NCBI GenBank assembly: GCA_030632725.1
Contig: DAOVUF010000255.1
Span: forward strand, 1 to 7,111
Direction of reading: 5' to 3'
Length of the DNA stretch: 7,111 nucleotides
Source of the DNA: QNES01 sp023143415
GTDB taxonomy: Bacteria; Pseudomonadota; Gammaproteobacteria; Beggiatoales; Beggiatoaceae
The notes beneath the pieces were generated by a model. It worked only from the letters and a program-made list of their open reading frames with translations, was not told the DNA's origin and searched no databases. Both the position numbers and the translations under genes were made by a program. Position 1 is the stretch's first letter. Each line of letters opens with the position of its first letter. Below are positions 1 to 6,888 of this stretch, piece after piece.

Positions 1-74
1 CCTGCTTTATAACGATTCCAAGCGGTTCTATATTGAACGCCTTGTTCTTTTGCATAGTCTTTTAGTCTCTTCAT
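1..74 (-). CDS. tnpA: IS607-family transposase (serine recombinase) TnpA, N-terminal fragment cut by window edge
   Basis: Reading the minus strand from an ATG at 74-72 gives 24 full codons plus two bases, beginning MKRLKDYAKEQGVQYRTAW and continuing N-R-Y-K-A-G. This matches the start of IS607 TnpA proteins, where a MerR-like helix-turn-helix (the K-x-Y-A-K-x-x-G-V-x-Y-x-T-A-W pattern) precedes a serine-recombinase catalytic domain. The known role of the family is to cut and rejoin the element ends and insert it by serine-recombinase chemistry with little target preference. The catalytic domain, and the TnpB partner that many IS607 elements carry downstream, would lie left of base 1 and cannot be seen. 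No Shine-Dalgarno sequence precedes the ATG; an AT-rich palindrome lies directly upstream. The family call is confident from the N-terminal signature; whether the gene is intact is unknown. Confidence 0.82.
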   Translation of the reverse strand, partial: MKRLKDYAKEQGVQYRTAWNRYKA

Positions 75-79
75 CTAAG

Positions 80-96
80 ATAGTATATCACACTAT
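80..96. promoter_or_regulatory. AT-rich palindrome next to the tnpA start, possible transposase-binding site
   Basis: The arms ATAGT (80-84) and ACTAT (92-96) are inverted repeats separated by seven bases, and a further ACTAT lies at 112-116, 20 bp from the first. On the minus strand the palindrome includes TATACT (87-82), a near-match to a -10 hexamer that would start transcription almost on the tnpA ATG at 74. Sites of this kind at an insertion-sequence end could bind the helix-turn-helix of TnpA for synapsis or autoregulation. Only the repeats are seen; the binding role and the promoter are inference, and no convincing -35 hexamer was found. Confidence 0.3.
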
Positions 97-120
97 TTTT
101 TTCTATAAAATACTATTTAA

Positions 121-543
121 TCAGTAAATGTATATAATACCATATCCGTATATCCATAAAAAAACCAGTAAGAGCGTTAATATAAACAAAAATTTGACAC
201 TATCCGTCAAAATCAAAATAATGGGAAAAAAGACTTTAGGTAAATTAACCTGTTGCATCAAACCACTTGCGCCTAGAATCGTTTGAGTTCCATGTGAAAT
301 ACAGGATTTAAGCCATTGCCAAGCCGTGAGCCCAGTCAATAGGAAAGGGACATAATTGTCTGTTTTATGTCCTAATAATATGCCAAAAAAGAGATAAAAA
401 ACAGACATATACATAATAGGTTCAAAAATCCACCACAAAAAACCTAAGTAAGTGCGTTCTGTTTCTGCTTTTAAATCGGCGTATGTCTTATATAGAATAA
501 GCTCTATATATCTCAATAAAGTATTTAATTTTTGAGTGAGCAT
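121..543 (-). pseudogene. ABC-2 type export permease (surface polysaccharide), 3' half removed by IS607 insertion
   Basis: The open frame encodes 140 residues from an ATG at 543. It resembles the N-terminal half of Wzm/KpsM/TagG-like permeases, which are usually about 260 residues and pair with an ATPase to move lipid-linked O-antigen, capsule or teichoic-type polymer across the inner membrane. Visible family traits are a short cytoplasmic N-terminus with Y-A-D-L-K-A-E (21-27), the signature stretch Y-L-G-F-L-W-W-I-F-E-P (32-42), and hydrophobic segments at about 35-58, 64-80 and 104-134, with a polar L-M-Q-Q-V-N-L-P-K loop (95-103) between the last two. The last residues (I-I-Y-I-Y) and the stop probably come from insertion-sequence DNA, so true host coding ends near 138-145. 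The later membrane segments are missing, so the product should be non-functional. No clear ribosome-binding site precedes the start. The ATPase partner is not in the window. Confidence 0.8.
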
Positions 544-629
544 TTGATTAAAGTCTTATAGACAAAAAATGATATTATTATTAGTTTAGTCTATCTTAAT
601 TAATTATTCTACACAATTCACATTTAATT
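544..629. other. AT-rich spacer upstream of the permease remnant and valS, no gene
   Basis: These 86 bp lie between the divergent starts of the permease remnant and the repeat element ahead of valS. They are very AT-rich and hold no convincing open frame. Isolated -10-like hexamers occur, for example TATTAT at 573-578 on the plus strand, but none has a matching -35 at proper spacing, so no promoter is called. Because the next 150 bp are a repeat element, the ancestral valS promoter could lie here; that is inference. Confidence 0.4.
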
Positions 630-779
630 GTAACTACTCAGGGCAACCATAAAGGATTGCCCCTACAATATTCTTATGTCGAGTGACGAAAAGATTCTTA
701 TGTCGTAAGCTGCACCCCCTTGTGCTTGCCCTGATTATGTCGTAGGCTGCACACCCTTGTGGTTGCCCTGAGTAGTTAC
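630..779. repeat. 150-bp MITE-like element with perfect 20-bp terminal inverted repeats
   Basis: The left end (630-649, starting GTAACTACTCAGGGCAACC) is the exact reverse complement of the right end (760-779). Allowing one mismatch, the inverted repeat extends to 627-649 and 760-782. The left part continues with AAAGGATTGCCCCTACAA, which lets GGGCAA (641-646) pair with TTGCCC (657-662) as a small inner hairpin. It encodes no protein and carries no transposase, so it is a non-autonomous or REP-like repeat. A near-identical copy of its left part recurs at 6889-6941, which shows it is dispersed. It ends 23 bp before the valS start codon. No clear target-site duplication was seen. Confidence 0.8.
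698..771. repeat. Tandem duplication, two 37-bp units (34 of 37 identical)
   Basis: Bases 698-734 and 735-771 are directly adjacent copies, each starting TTATGTCGTA and ending TTGCCCTGA. They differ at the 11th (A/G), 19th (C/A) and 28th (C/G) positions. A shorter echo, TTCTTATGTCG, lies at 671-681 and again at 696-705 with the same flank. The second unit contains most of the right terminal inverted repeat of the surrounding element, so the duplication probably arose by slippage or recombination at that end. Confidence 0.85.
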
Positions 780-802
780 CATAACAAGAATATTGACTCC
801 GC

Positions 803-3580
803 ATGGAAAAAACATATAATCCCCACAAGATCGAACAACATTGGTATCATTTATGGGAAGATAAAGGCTATTTTACGCCCAAAGGGACGGGCAGCCCTTA
901 TTGTATTATGATCCCGCCCCCTAATGTGACAGGTACGTTGCACATGGGGCACGCTTTCCAAGATACGCTCATGGATATTTTGACGCGCTATTATCGGATG
1001 ATGGGCAAAAAGACATTGTGGCAAGCAGGGAGTGATCATGCTGGAATCGCAACGCAAATGGTTGTGGAGCGGCAATTAGCGCAGGAGGGTAAAACGCGGC
1101 ATGATTTAGGGCGTGAGGCTTTTATTGATAAAGTTTGGGAGTGGAAGGCGCATTCAGGTGGGCAGATCACAAAACAGTTGCGGCGAATGGGTACATCATT
1201 GGATTGGGCGCATGAGCGTTTTACGATGGATGAGGGTTTGTCTCAAGCCGTGCGTGAGGTATTTGTGCGCTTGTATGATGAGGGTTTGATTTATCGGGGC
1301 AAACGTTTGGTGAATTGGGATCCCGTTTTGCATACGGCGGTGTCTGATTTAGAGGTGCAGTCGCAAGAAGAAAATGGTTCTATGTGGCATTTGCGCTATC
1401 CCTTTGCAGATGGAGAGGGGGCTGTTATCGTCGCCACTACCCGCCCTGAAACCATGCTGGGCGATGCCGCTGTGGCGGTGCATCCAAAAGATGAACGTTA
1501 TCAATCACTTATTGGAAAGAAAGTGAAATTGCCGCTGACAGGGCGTACTATTCCTGTGATTGCCGATGAATATGTTGATCCTGAATTTGGCTCAGGCTGC
1601 GTGAAAATTACGCCCGCCCATGATTTTAATGACTATGCCGTAGGGCAGCGTCACAATTTGCCGATGCTTAATATTTTTACTATTGATGCAAAGCTGAATG
1701 AAAACGCGCCTTCCGCCTATCAGGGCTTGGATCGTTTTGCGGCACGTAAAAAAATCGTGGCAGATTTGGAGACAGCAGGGTTATTAGTTGATGTGAAACC
1801 CCATAAGTTAATGATACCGCGTGGTGATCGAAGCCATGCTGTGATTGAGCCGTTTTTGACTGATCAGTGGTTTGTGAAAGTTGCGCCCTTAGCAGAGCCT
1901 GCCATTAAAGCTGTAGAAGACGGGCGGATTAAATTTGTCCCCGATAATTGGAAAAAAACCTATTTTGAATGGATGCGTAATATTCAGGATTGGTGTATTA
2001 GTCGCCAAATTTGGTGGGGGCATCGTATTCCAGCGTGGTATGACGATAAAGGAAAAGTTTATGTGGGCTATTCCGAAAACCAAGTGCGAGAAAAATATCA
2101 AATTCCACCGACAGTTCAATTAAAACAAGATACAGATGTGTTGGATACTTGGTTTTCGTCAGCGTTATGGCCTTTTTCAACTTTAGGATGGCCTGAAAAA
2201 ACAGAACGGCTTCACAGTTTTTACCCAACCAGTGTTTTAGTCACAGGCTTTGACATCATTTTCTTTTGGGTAGCCAGAATGATTATGATGGGGTTGAAAT
2301 TTATGGGAGATGTGCCATTCCATGATGTGTATATTCATGGTTTGATTCGAGACGCGGATGGACAGAAAATGTCTAAATCGAAGGGCAATGTTCTTGATCC
2401 CTTGGATTTAATCAATGGCATTGATTTGGAAACATTAGTCACGAAACGGACAACAGGATTAATGCAACCAAAAATGGCGCCTCAAATTGAAAAGGCGACT
2501 CGTAAACAGTATGCAGAAGGTATTTCTGCTTTTGGTACAGATGCCCTGCGTTTTACTTTTACGGCTTTAGCCTCAACAGGGCGCGATATTCGTTTTGATT
2601 TAGGGCGGATTGAGGGCTATCGTAATTTCTGTAATAAGTTATGGAATGCGACGCGCTATGTTTTAATGAATACGGAGGGCAAGGATACGGGTTTGACTGA
2701 AACTGAGGTGGAATTGTCTTTAGCAGATCGCTGGATTATTTCCCTGTTGCAACAGGTTGAGGAAGAAGTTCAGCAGATGATGAAAACGTATCGCTTTGAT
2801 TTAATCGCCAATACTTTATATGAGTTTACTTGGAATGAATATTGTGACTGGTATTTAGAGTTTTCTAAATCGGTGTTGCAATCTGATAATGTCAGTGAAG
2901 CGGCGCAACGTGGCACACGGCGTACTTTAGTGCGGGTGCTTGAATCTTTATTGCGTTTATTGCACCCCATTATGCCCTTTATCACAGAAGAGTTATGGCA
3001 ACGGGTAGCCTCGTTGGCGGGTAAAAGTGGTGAAACCATCATGCTTCAGCCCTATCCATTGCCCCAAGCGGATAAAGTCGATACGAAAGCAGTGCAAGAA
3101 ATTGAGTGGGTAAAAGCATTTATATTAGGCGTTCGACGGATTCGGGCAGAAATGGATATTGCGCCCAGTAAGGCTTTACCTGTTTTGGTGCAAAATGGCA
3201 GTGCCGATGATGAGCAAAAATGGCAATCCCATGATCGCCTCATTATTCACCTCGCCCGTTTGGAAAAGGTGACTTGGCTAGATGCTCATGCAAACGCGCC
3301 TGAATCAGCAATCGCTTTAGTGGGAGAAATGCAGATTTTAATCCCGTTGGCTGGATTAATTGATAAAGAGGCTGAACTCAAGCGGCTCAAGAAAGAGATG
3401 GAAAAGCTGAATAGGGAATTAAGTAAATGCACCGCTAAATTGGATAATCCAAATTTTACTGCCCGCGCCCCTAAAAATATTGTGGAAAAAGAGCAACAAC
3501 GAGTAACGGAGATGACTGCCTCTTTGCAAAAATTGGAAGCACAATCGGCAAAGATTATGGCGATTTTTGAACAGGATTAA
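803..3580 (+). CDS. valS: Valyl-tRNA synthetase
   Basis: Cytoplasmic class Ia synthetase that joins valine to tRNA-Val using ATP and hydrolyses mischarged threonine in a separate editing domain. The 925-residue protein closely resembles gammaproteobacterial ValS end to end (Escherichia coli ValS is 951 residues). Visible landmarks are the HIGH-type motif H-M-G-H at 47-50 after P-P-P-N-V-T-G; the editing (CP1) domain with T-T-R-P-E-T (212-217) and H-D-F-N-D (273-277); W-W-G-H-R-I-P-A-W-Y (404-413); D-V-L-D-T-W-F-S-S (445-453); the second catalytic signature K-M-S-K-S at 522-526; T-D-A-L-R-F (579-584); the helical anticodon-binding domain, including E-F-T-W-N-E-Y-C-D-W (674-683); and the C-terminal charged coiled coil from about 850, which packs on the tRNA elbow. 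The ATG at 803 gives the family-standard M-E-K-T-Y-N-P start, although no good Shine-Dalgarno sequence precedes it. A repeat element lies just upstream and a hairpin terminator just downstream, so it is probably transcribed alone. Confidence 0.98.
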   Translation: MEKTYNPHKIEQHWYHLWEDKGYFTPKGTGSPYCIMIPPPNVTGTLHMGHAFQDTLMDILTRYYRMMGKKTLWQAGSDHAGIATQMVVERQLAQEGKTRHDLGREAFIDKVWEWKAHSGGQITKQLRRMGTSLDWAHERFTMDEGLSQAVREVFVRLYDEGLIYRGKRLVNWDPVLHTAVSDLEVQSQEENGSMWHLRYPFADGEGAVIVATTRPETMLGDAAVAVHPKDERYQSLIGKKVKLPLTGRTIPVIADEYVDPEFGSGCVKITPAHDFNDYAVGQRHNLPMLNIFTIDAKLNENAPSAYQGLDRFAARKKIVADLETAGLLVDVKPHKLMIPRGDRSHAVIEPFLTDQWFVKVAPLAEPAIKAVEDGRIKFVPDNWKKTYFEWMRNIQDWCISRQIWWGHRIPAWYDDKGKVYVGYSENQVREKYQIPPTVQLKQDTDVLDTWFSSALWPFSTLGWPEKTERLHSFYPTSVLVTGFDIIFFWVARMIMMGLKFMGDVPFHDVYIHGLIRDADGQKMSKSKGNVLDPLDLINGIDLETLVTKRTTGLMQPKMAPQIEKATRKQYAEGISAFGTDALRFTFTALASTGRDIRFDLGRIEGYRNFCNKLWNATRYVLMNTEGKDTGLTETEVELSLADRWIISLLQQVEEEVQQMMKTYRFDLIANTLYEFTWNEYCDWYLEFSKSVLQSDNVSEAAQRGTRRTLVRVLESLLRLLHPIMPFITEELWQRVASLAGKSGETIMLQPYPLPQADKVDTKAVQEIEWVKAFILGVRRIRAEMDIAPSKALPVLVQNGSADDEQKWQSHDRLIIHLARLEKVTWLDAHANAPESAIALVGEMQILIPLAGLIDKEAELKRLKKEMEKLNRELSKCTAKLDNPNFTARAPKNIVEKEQQRVTEMTASLQKLEAQSAKIMAIFEQD

Positions 3581-3594
3581 ACGGATTAAAGGAT

Positions 3595-3637
3595 TTTCGA
3601 GGTTTAAATTTTTCTTCAAAAAACTTAAACCTCGAAA
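3595..3637 (+). terminator. Hairpin terminator after valS
   Basis: Starting 14 bases after the valS stop codon, TTTCGAGGTTTAA (3595-3607) is exactly complementary to TTAAACCTCGAAA (3625-3637). After one mismatch, T3609-T3613 can also pair with A3619-A3623, leaving a very short loop. The sequence that follows (GGATTTTGTTT) is T-rich but not a clean T-run, so termination may be incomplete. Read from the other strand, the same hairpin could also stop transcription coming from the convergent restriction-modification gene. Confidence 0.65.
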
Positions 3638-3650
3638 GGATTTTGTTTAA

Positions 3651-3800
3651 TGGAGTTCAACGCTTTAGCTTTGGTTGTTTTTGGAGTCCAACGCTTTAGC
3701 TTTGGAAATTTTTGGAGTCCAACGCTTTAGCTTTGGAAATTTTTGGAGTCCAACGCTTTAGCTTTGGTTGTTTTTGGAGTCCAACGCTTTGGGCATTTTT
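3651..3800. repeat. 31-bp-period tandem array, four full units and one diverged unit
   Basis: Units begin at 3651, 3682, 3713, 3744 and 3775, an exact 31-bp period. The shared core is TGGAGTCCAACGCTTTAGC followed by TTTGG and a short variable linker (TTGTTTT or AAATTTT). The first unit has TTC for TCC, and the fifth departs after CGCTTT. Within each core, CCAA-GCT and AGC-TTGG can pair as a small imperfect hairpin. The array lies between two convergent genes and contains no long open frame. Units abut with only a 7-base A/T/G-rich linker, so this is not a CRISPR array. Confidence 0.9.
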
Positions 3801-3812
3801 TGGACTCCAAAA
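3772..3812. terminator. Hairpin formed by the last tandem unit and an inverted copy, possible terminator
   Basis: TTTTGGAGTCCAA (3772-3784) is the exact reverse complement of TTGGACTCCAAAA (3800-3812), giving a 13-bp stem with a 15-base loop. The right arm is an inverted copy of the array core, so the array ends as a palindrome. It begins 14 bp beyond the stop codon of the minus-strand restriction-modification gene. No T-run follows the stem in that direction, so it may act as a 3'-end-stabilising structure or a weak terminator rather than a strong intrinsic one. Confidence 0.45.
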
Positions 3813-3825
3813 CGAATAAAAAAAA

Positions 3826-6800
3826 TTAACGTTTTGATTTTAAATCAGTTTTAACAAAAATAGCTTTCACAATCCCAATCTCCTCCTCAGTCAACCCATA
3901 AAGTTCATAAATCTTATAATCCATTTCCTCATCAATCGCATTAATTCTGGTTTCAAGTTGATTAATTTCAGTTTTGTAGGCTGCCAAGTATTCTTTCCAT
4001 TCGTCTTGTTGTACGAGGGTTAGCTTTACTTTTTGTTTTTTGAGCTCGGCTACCAAGATTTTGAAATCAAAATGGTAGAAAGCGTCTAATTTTTTAGTGA
4101 TTTTTGTGATTTCAAAATTGCTGGTTATGCGATTGAGAAATTTGGTTTTCTTCGCTTGCAGCTCTTTGTTTAACGCAAGCATTAAATCGGCTTTTTCAAT
4201 GAAAGGTTGTTGCTGTGAAATCAATTTTATGGGTAAATTTCTGACATCATTGACTAATATTTTAGGAAACAAACCTTTTTTGGCTTTTGGAGAAGTATTA
4301 TTATGATACCAACCCATCATTTTTGAGTTCAGAATAGCCAACAAGTATTTTAAATCTAAAGATTTTTCCCTTTGAATAACGTTAATGATTGAAGGCGTAT
4401 TATAATATTCTTCCTCCGTATAAGTACAAAATAAGTAACAATTGGTAATTTCTCGAATTAGCACCCTTTTTTCCACAAAAAACTTAGGGTTTCTAGGTGC
4501 GGCAATCCATTCACCATAGCTTATCCATAAATGACCATTCCAATTCAGTTGATACCGAAAAATATCTCTACCTTTTAATTCCTTTTTATAAGTTTCATCT
4601 TTTTGAGAATCAGCATGAAATACCCTACCTTCAATAGTTTCTTGGCTATGTCCTCTATATTTATCATAAGGTATAAGCCCTTGAGAAACTTCAAAAAAAT
4701 AATCCAATTTCTGGTTTTTATTCAGTTTTGTAATTAAACGAGAAACTGAACGATTAAAAGACAGGTTAAGCCTGTTTTCCGTATTTCCAGACAAAACATC
4801 TTGATTTAAAATTTCATATCGCCAAAAAGTCTCATTTATCGGATTTATCCGAAAAAATTGGGTCGTTTTTTCCCCTGTATTATTTTTCCGCAAACCAAAA
4901 ATGCAATTTCTTACTTTGGCATCTGGAAATACATCAATTTCAGACAAATCTGCTATAAAAGGGATTTTATAATTTTTTGTGAGAAATTCCCGATATTTTT
5001 GTCCATGGAAAATAGATAAAAACGTGTTGGGGATGAGATAAAACAAAAAGCTAGACGGCTTCAGTAGCTTATAAATACCTAAAGAAATAAAATAGATATA
5101 AATTTCATAATCGGGAACTAATTTATCAAATCGCTTTAAATATTGTTTTTCTGCATTGTTGAAAACAACCCCATAAGGCGGATTCCCAATCACCACATCA
5201 AACCCACCATTCCCCATCATCTTCTGAAACTCCTTATTCCAATTAAAAGCCTTATCCCCAGCCACAGTCGAATCATCAATCAAAGAATTTCCACATTTAA
5301 TATTACGGCTTAAATTAGAAAGTTTCCTGCCCTTCTTGGCAGTACGTAGCCACAAAGAAAGTTGTGCAATCTCAACACTTTCTTCATTAATATCCACACC
5401 AAAAATATTCTTTTCCAATATCATCTTATCGGTATCATAAAACTTGGGCATGGCATTAGTCAGATCAGCAATGATATTGTCAATTTCCTGATGCTCCGCG
5501 ATTAAAAAATTCAGGGCTTGGTTCAAAAAAGCCCCCGATCCACAAGCGGGATCAAGTATTTTTAACTGCAATAACCATTTTTTATAAGCCTCCAAAGCCT
5601 TGAACAACTTCTGCCCTTTTGCCGAAAGCGAACCTTCTTTTCTTCGATACGATTCGTCAAACTCAATATCAACCAATTTAAGTTCTTGGCGTTTTTCAGC
5701 GCAAAGCATTCCCAGCGTATTTTCGACAATATATTGTGTGATATATTTAGGCGTGTAAAAAATCCCATCCTTTTGACGTTTTGTATTCTTCTTTGCCCTT
5801 CCCTCAATTTTAGCCGTAATCTCTTCCAACTCACTTAGCGAATGCTCAAAAATATGCCCTAAAATATTGACATCCAATTCAGTATTAAAATTATAAGCAG
5901 CTAACTTCAGCAAATTATCTTTCAACACCTCATCATCAATGAGCAATTCATCTAAAATCTTATCCGTTGCAAATAAACCACCGTTATAAGCGGGAATATC
6001 ATAAATTGAAGATTGATAACCCATATTGAGATGTTGAAAAAACTTTTTCAGGCAATTAGATAAGGAATCATAAGCATTGAGTTTCTGCAACGTTTCCCAA
6101 TTTTCAATTTCTGTTGCAATTGAATTAGGCGGCACTAAACCAGTGTCTTCAGCAAAAAACACAAATAGCAAACGATCCAAAAATTTCTGAGATTTTTTAA
6201 AAAGCAGCAGTTGAGCAAATTGCGGATTATTTTTGGTTAAATTAGCAAAAATATCTTGCTTAAATTGAGAATAGTCTTTATAAAACTGAGCCGAGATATT
6301 TTCTTCATGGCACTTAGTCTCATCCTTTAGCTCTAAAGGTAAACCATGAAGCAGGCTATCTTTATTCAAAATGAGATAAAGCAAAGAAAACGCTTCTCTG
6401 TCTAAATTAAATAAATCAAATTCCTCGTATTCATTGGCATAGTCAATATAAAACCGCAGTTTTTGAAAGTTAGAGGTTATGACATATTGACAATGTGGCT
6501 GATTATTTTTGTAATTAAACGCTTGTTGGGTAATACTTTTTAAGTCTTTGGTTTTATTGGATTTTAATTCAATTACGGCAATGGCGTTGCCATTTTGAAG
6601 AATCGCACCATCAGCCTTCTTGCCATCAGTTTTATTCTTAAATTCCCTAACCAAATTAAAATTCTTATCTGGCTTCAAAGTATAGCCAAACACATCCACA
6701 AAAATATCGCGCAAAAAGCCGTCTTGATATTCCTCTTCTTTAAGCGTTTTTATCAGTTGAATTTTATCAGCACTATAATTATGTTTAAATCTTTGGAAGG

Positions 6801-6870
6801 CATCATCAAGCTGACTTTGTTCAATATGTGCTAAATGTTTTTGGATAATGGATTTTTGGAATATTGGCAT
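3826..6870 (-). CDS. Type IIG restriction-modification enzyme (fused nuclease, N6-adenine methylase and specificity domain)
   Basis: A 1014-residue protein that should both methylate adenine in its recognition site and cut unmodified DNA at a distance, protecting against phage and foreign DNA. The start M-P-I-F-Q-K-S is typical of the family. Domain order: an N-terminal PD-(D/E)XK nuclease with D87 and E101-L-K103, followed by Q115/Q116; a helical linker (about 190-360); methylase motif X near F-Y-T-P (371-374); the SAM-binding motif I D-P-A-C-G-S-G (440-446); I-F-G-V-D-I-N (489-495); and catalytic N-P-P-Y (563-566), as in Eco57I-type gamma-class methylases. The C-terminal half (about 700-1014) looks like a TaqI-type target-recognition region, with L-N-S-K-M-M-G-W-Y (847-855), N-D-V-R-N-L-P-I (874-881), a terminal coiled coil and Y-G-L-T-E-E-E-I (991-998). 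All catalytic motifs look intact and the length is normal. The recognition sequence cannot be read from the protein. No Shine-Dalgarno sequence precedes the ATG. It is visibly more AT-rich than valS, which suggests horizontal gain. BREX PglX is a relative but differs at the N-terminus and in its neighbours. Confidence 0.9.
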   Translation of the reverse strand: MPIFQKSIIQKHLAHIEQSQLDDAFQRFKHNYSADKIQLIKTLKEEEYQDGFLRDIFVDVFGYTLKPDKNFNLVREFKNKTDGKKADGAILQNGNAIAVIELKSNKTKDLKSITQQAFNYKNNQPHCQYVITSNFQKLRFYIDYANEYEEFDLFNLDREAFSLLYLILNKDSLLHGLPLELKDETKCHEENISAQFYKDYSQFKQDIFANLTKNNPQFAQLLLFKKSQKFLDRLLFVFFAEDTGLVPPNSIATEIENWETLQKLNAYDSLSNCLKKFFQHLNMGYQSSIYDIPAYNGGLFATDKILDELLIDDEVLKDNLLKLAAYNFNTELDVNILGHIFEHSLSELEEITAKIEGRAKKNTKRQKDGIFYTPKYITQYIVENTLGMLCAEKRQELKLVDIEFDESYRRKEGSLSAKGQKLFKALEAYKKWLLQLKILDPACGSGAFLNQALNFLIAEHQEIDNIIADLTNAMPKFYDTDKMILEKNIFGVDINEESVEIAQLSLWLRTAKKGRKLSNLSRNIKCGNSLIDDSTVAGDKAFNWNKEFQKMMGNGGFDVVIGNPPYGVVFNNAEKQYLKRFDKLVPDYEIYIYFISLGIYKLLKPSSFLFYLIPNTFLSIFHGQKYREFLTKNYKIPFIADLSEIDVFPDAKVRNCIFGLRKNNTGEKTTQFFRINPINETFWRYEILNQDVLSGNTENRLNLSFNRSVSRLITKLNKNQKLDYFFEVSQGLIPYDKYRGHSQETIEGRVFHADSQKDETYKKELKGRDIFRYQLNWNGHLWISYGEWIAAPRNPKFFVEKRVLIREITNCYLFCTYTEEEYYNTPSIINVIQREKSLDLKYLLAILNSKMMGWYHNNTSPKAKKGLFPKILVNDVRNLPIKLISQQQPFIEKADLMLALNKELQAKKTKFLNRITSNFEITKITKKLDAFYHFDFKILVAELKKQKVKLTLVQQDEWKEYLAAYKTEINQLETRINAIDEEMDYKIYELYGLTEEEIGIVKAIFVKTDLKSKR

Positions 6871-6888
6871 TTTTAAATGTTAAAACAA

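Larger units (their letters stand above)
1..141 (-). mobile_element. One end of an IS607-family insertion sequence, inserted in a permease gene
   Basis: This is the transposase-proximal end of the element; the rest extends left of the window. The right boundary is inferred from the neighbour: the permease reading frame keeps family-like sequence up to about residue 135 (W-I-Y-G-Y-G) and then ends after five unrelated residues at a TGA at 123-121. The junction should therefore lie near 135-155. IS607 elements have no terminal inverted repeats and are known to recombine at a GG dinucleotide. Candidate CC pairs on the plus strand (GG on the minus) lie at 140-141, 146-147 and 153-154, and 140-141 is taken as the working boundary. 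The other end and the empty site are not visible. Confidence 0.6.

Noticed and set aside
544..802. A sigma-70 promoter for valS
   Set aside because: Several hexamers resemble -10 or -35 boxes, but no pair had good matches at 16-18 bp spacing, so none is called.
634..828. Minus-strand open frame of 64 codons across the element upstream of valS
   Set aside because: It lies almost wholly inside the MITE-like repeat and overlaps the valS start; the translation merely reads the 37-bp repeats twice and matches no family.
851..1075. Open frames opposite or within valS (851-1075, 1889-2119, 1935-2123, 1998-2228, 2770-3042, 3052-3243, 3419-3619)
   Set aside because: They are in other frames of a long, well-conserved gene and show no family-like sequence or independent signals.
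3651..3800. The 31-bp tandem array as a CRISPR array
   Set aside because: Units follow each other with only a short A/T/G-rich linker, so there are no unique spacers, and no cas gene is present.
4097..4306. Open frames opposite or within the restriction-modification gene (4097-4306, 5562-5834, 6595-6834)
   Set aside because: They overlap conserved domains of the real protein and have no recognisable product.
3826..6870. BREX PglX or a stand-alone methylase as identity of the large protein
   Set aside because: The N-terminal PD-(D/E)XK residues and family-typical M-P-I-F-Q-K-S start fit a type IIG enzyme with its own nuclease, and no other BREX gene is seen.
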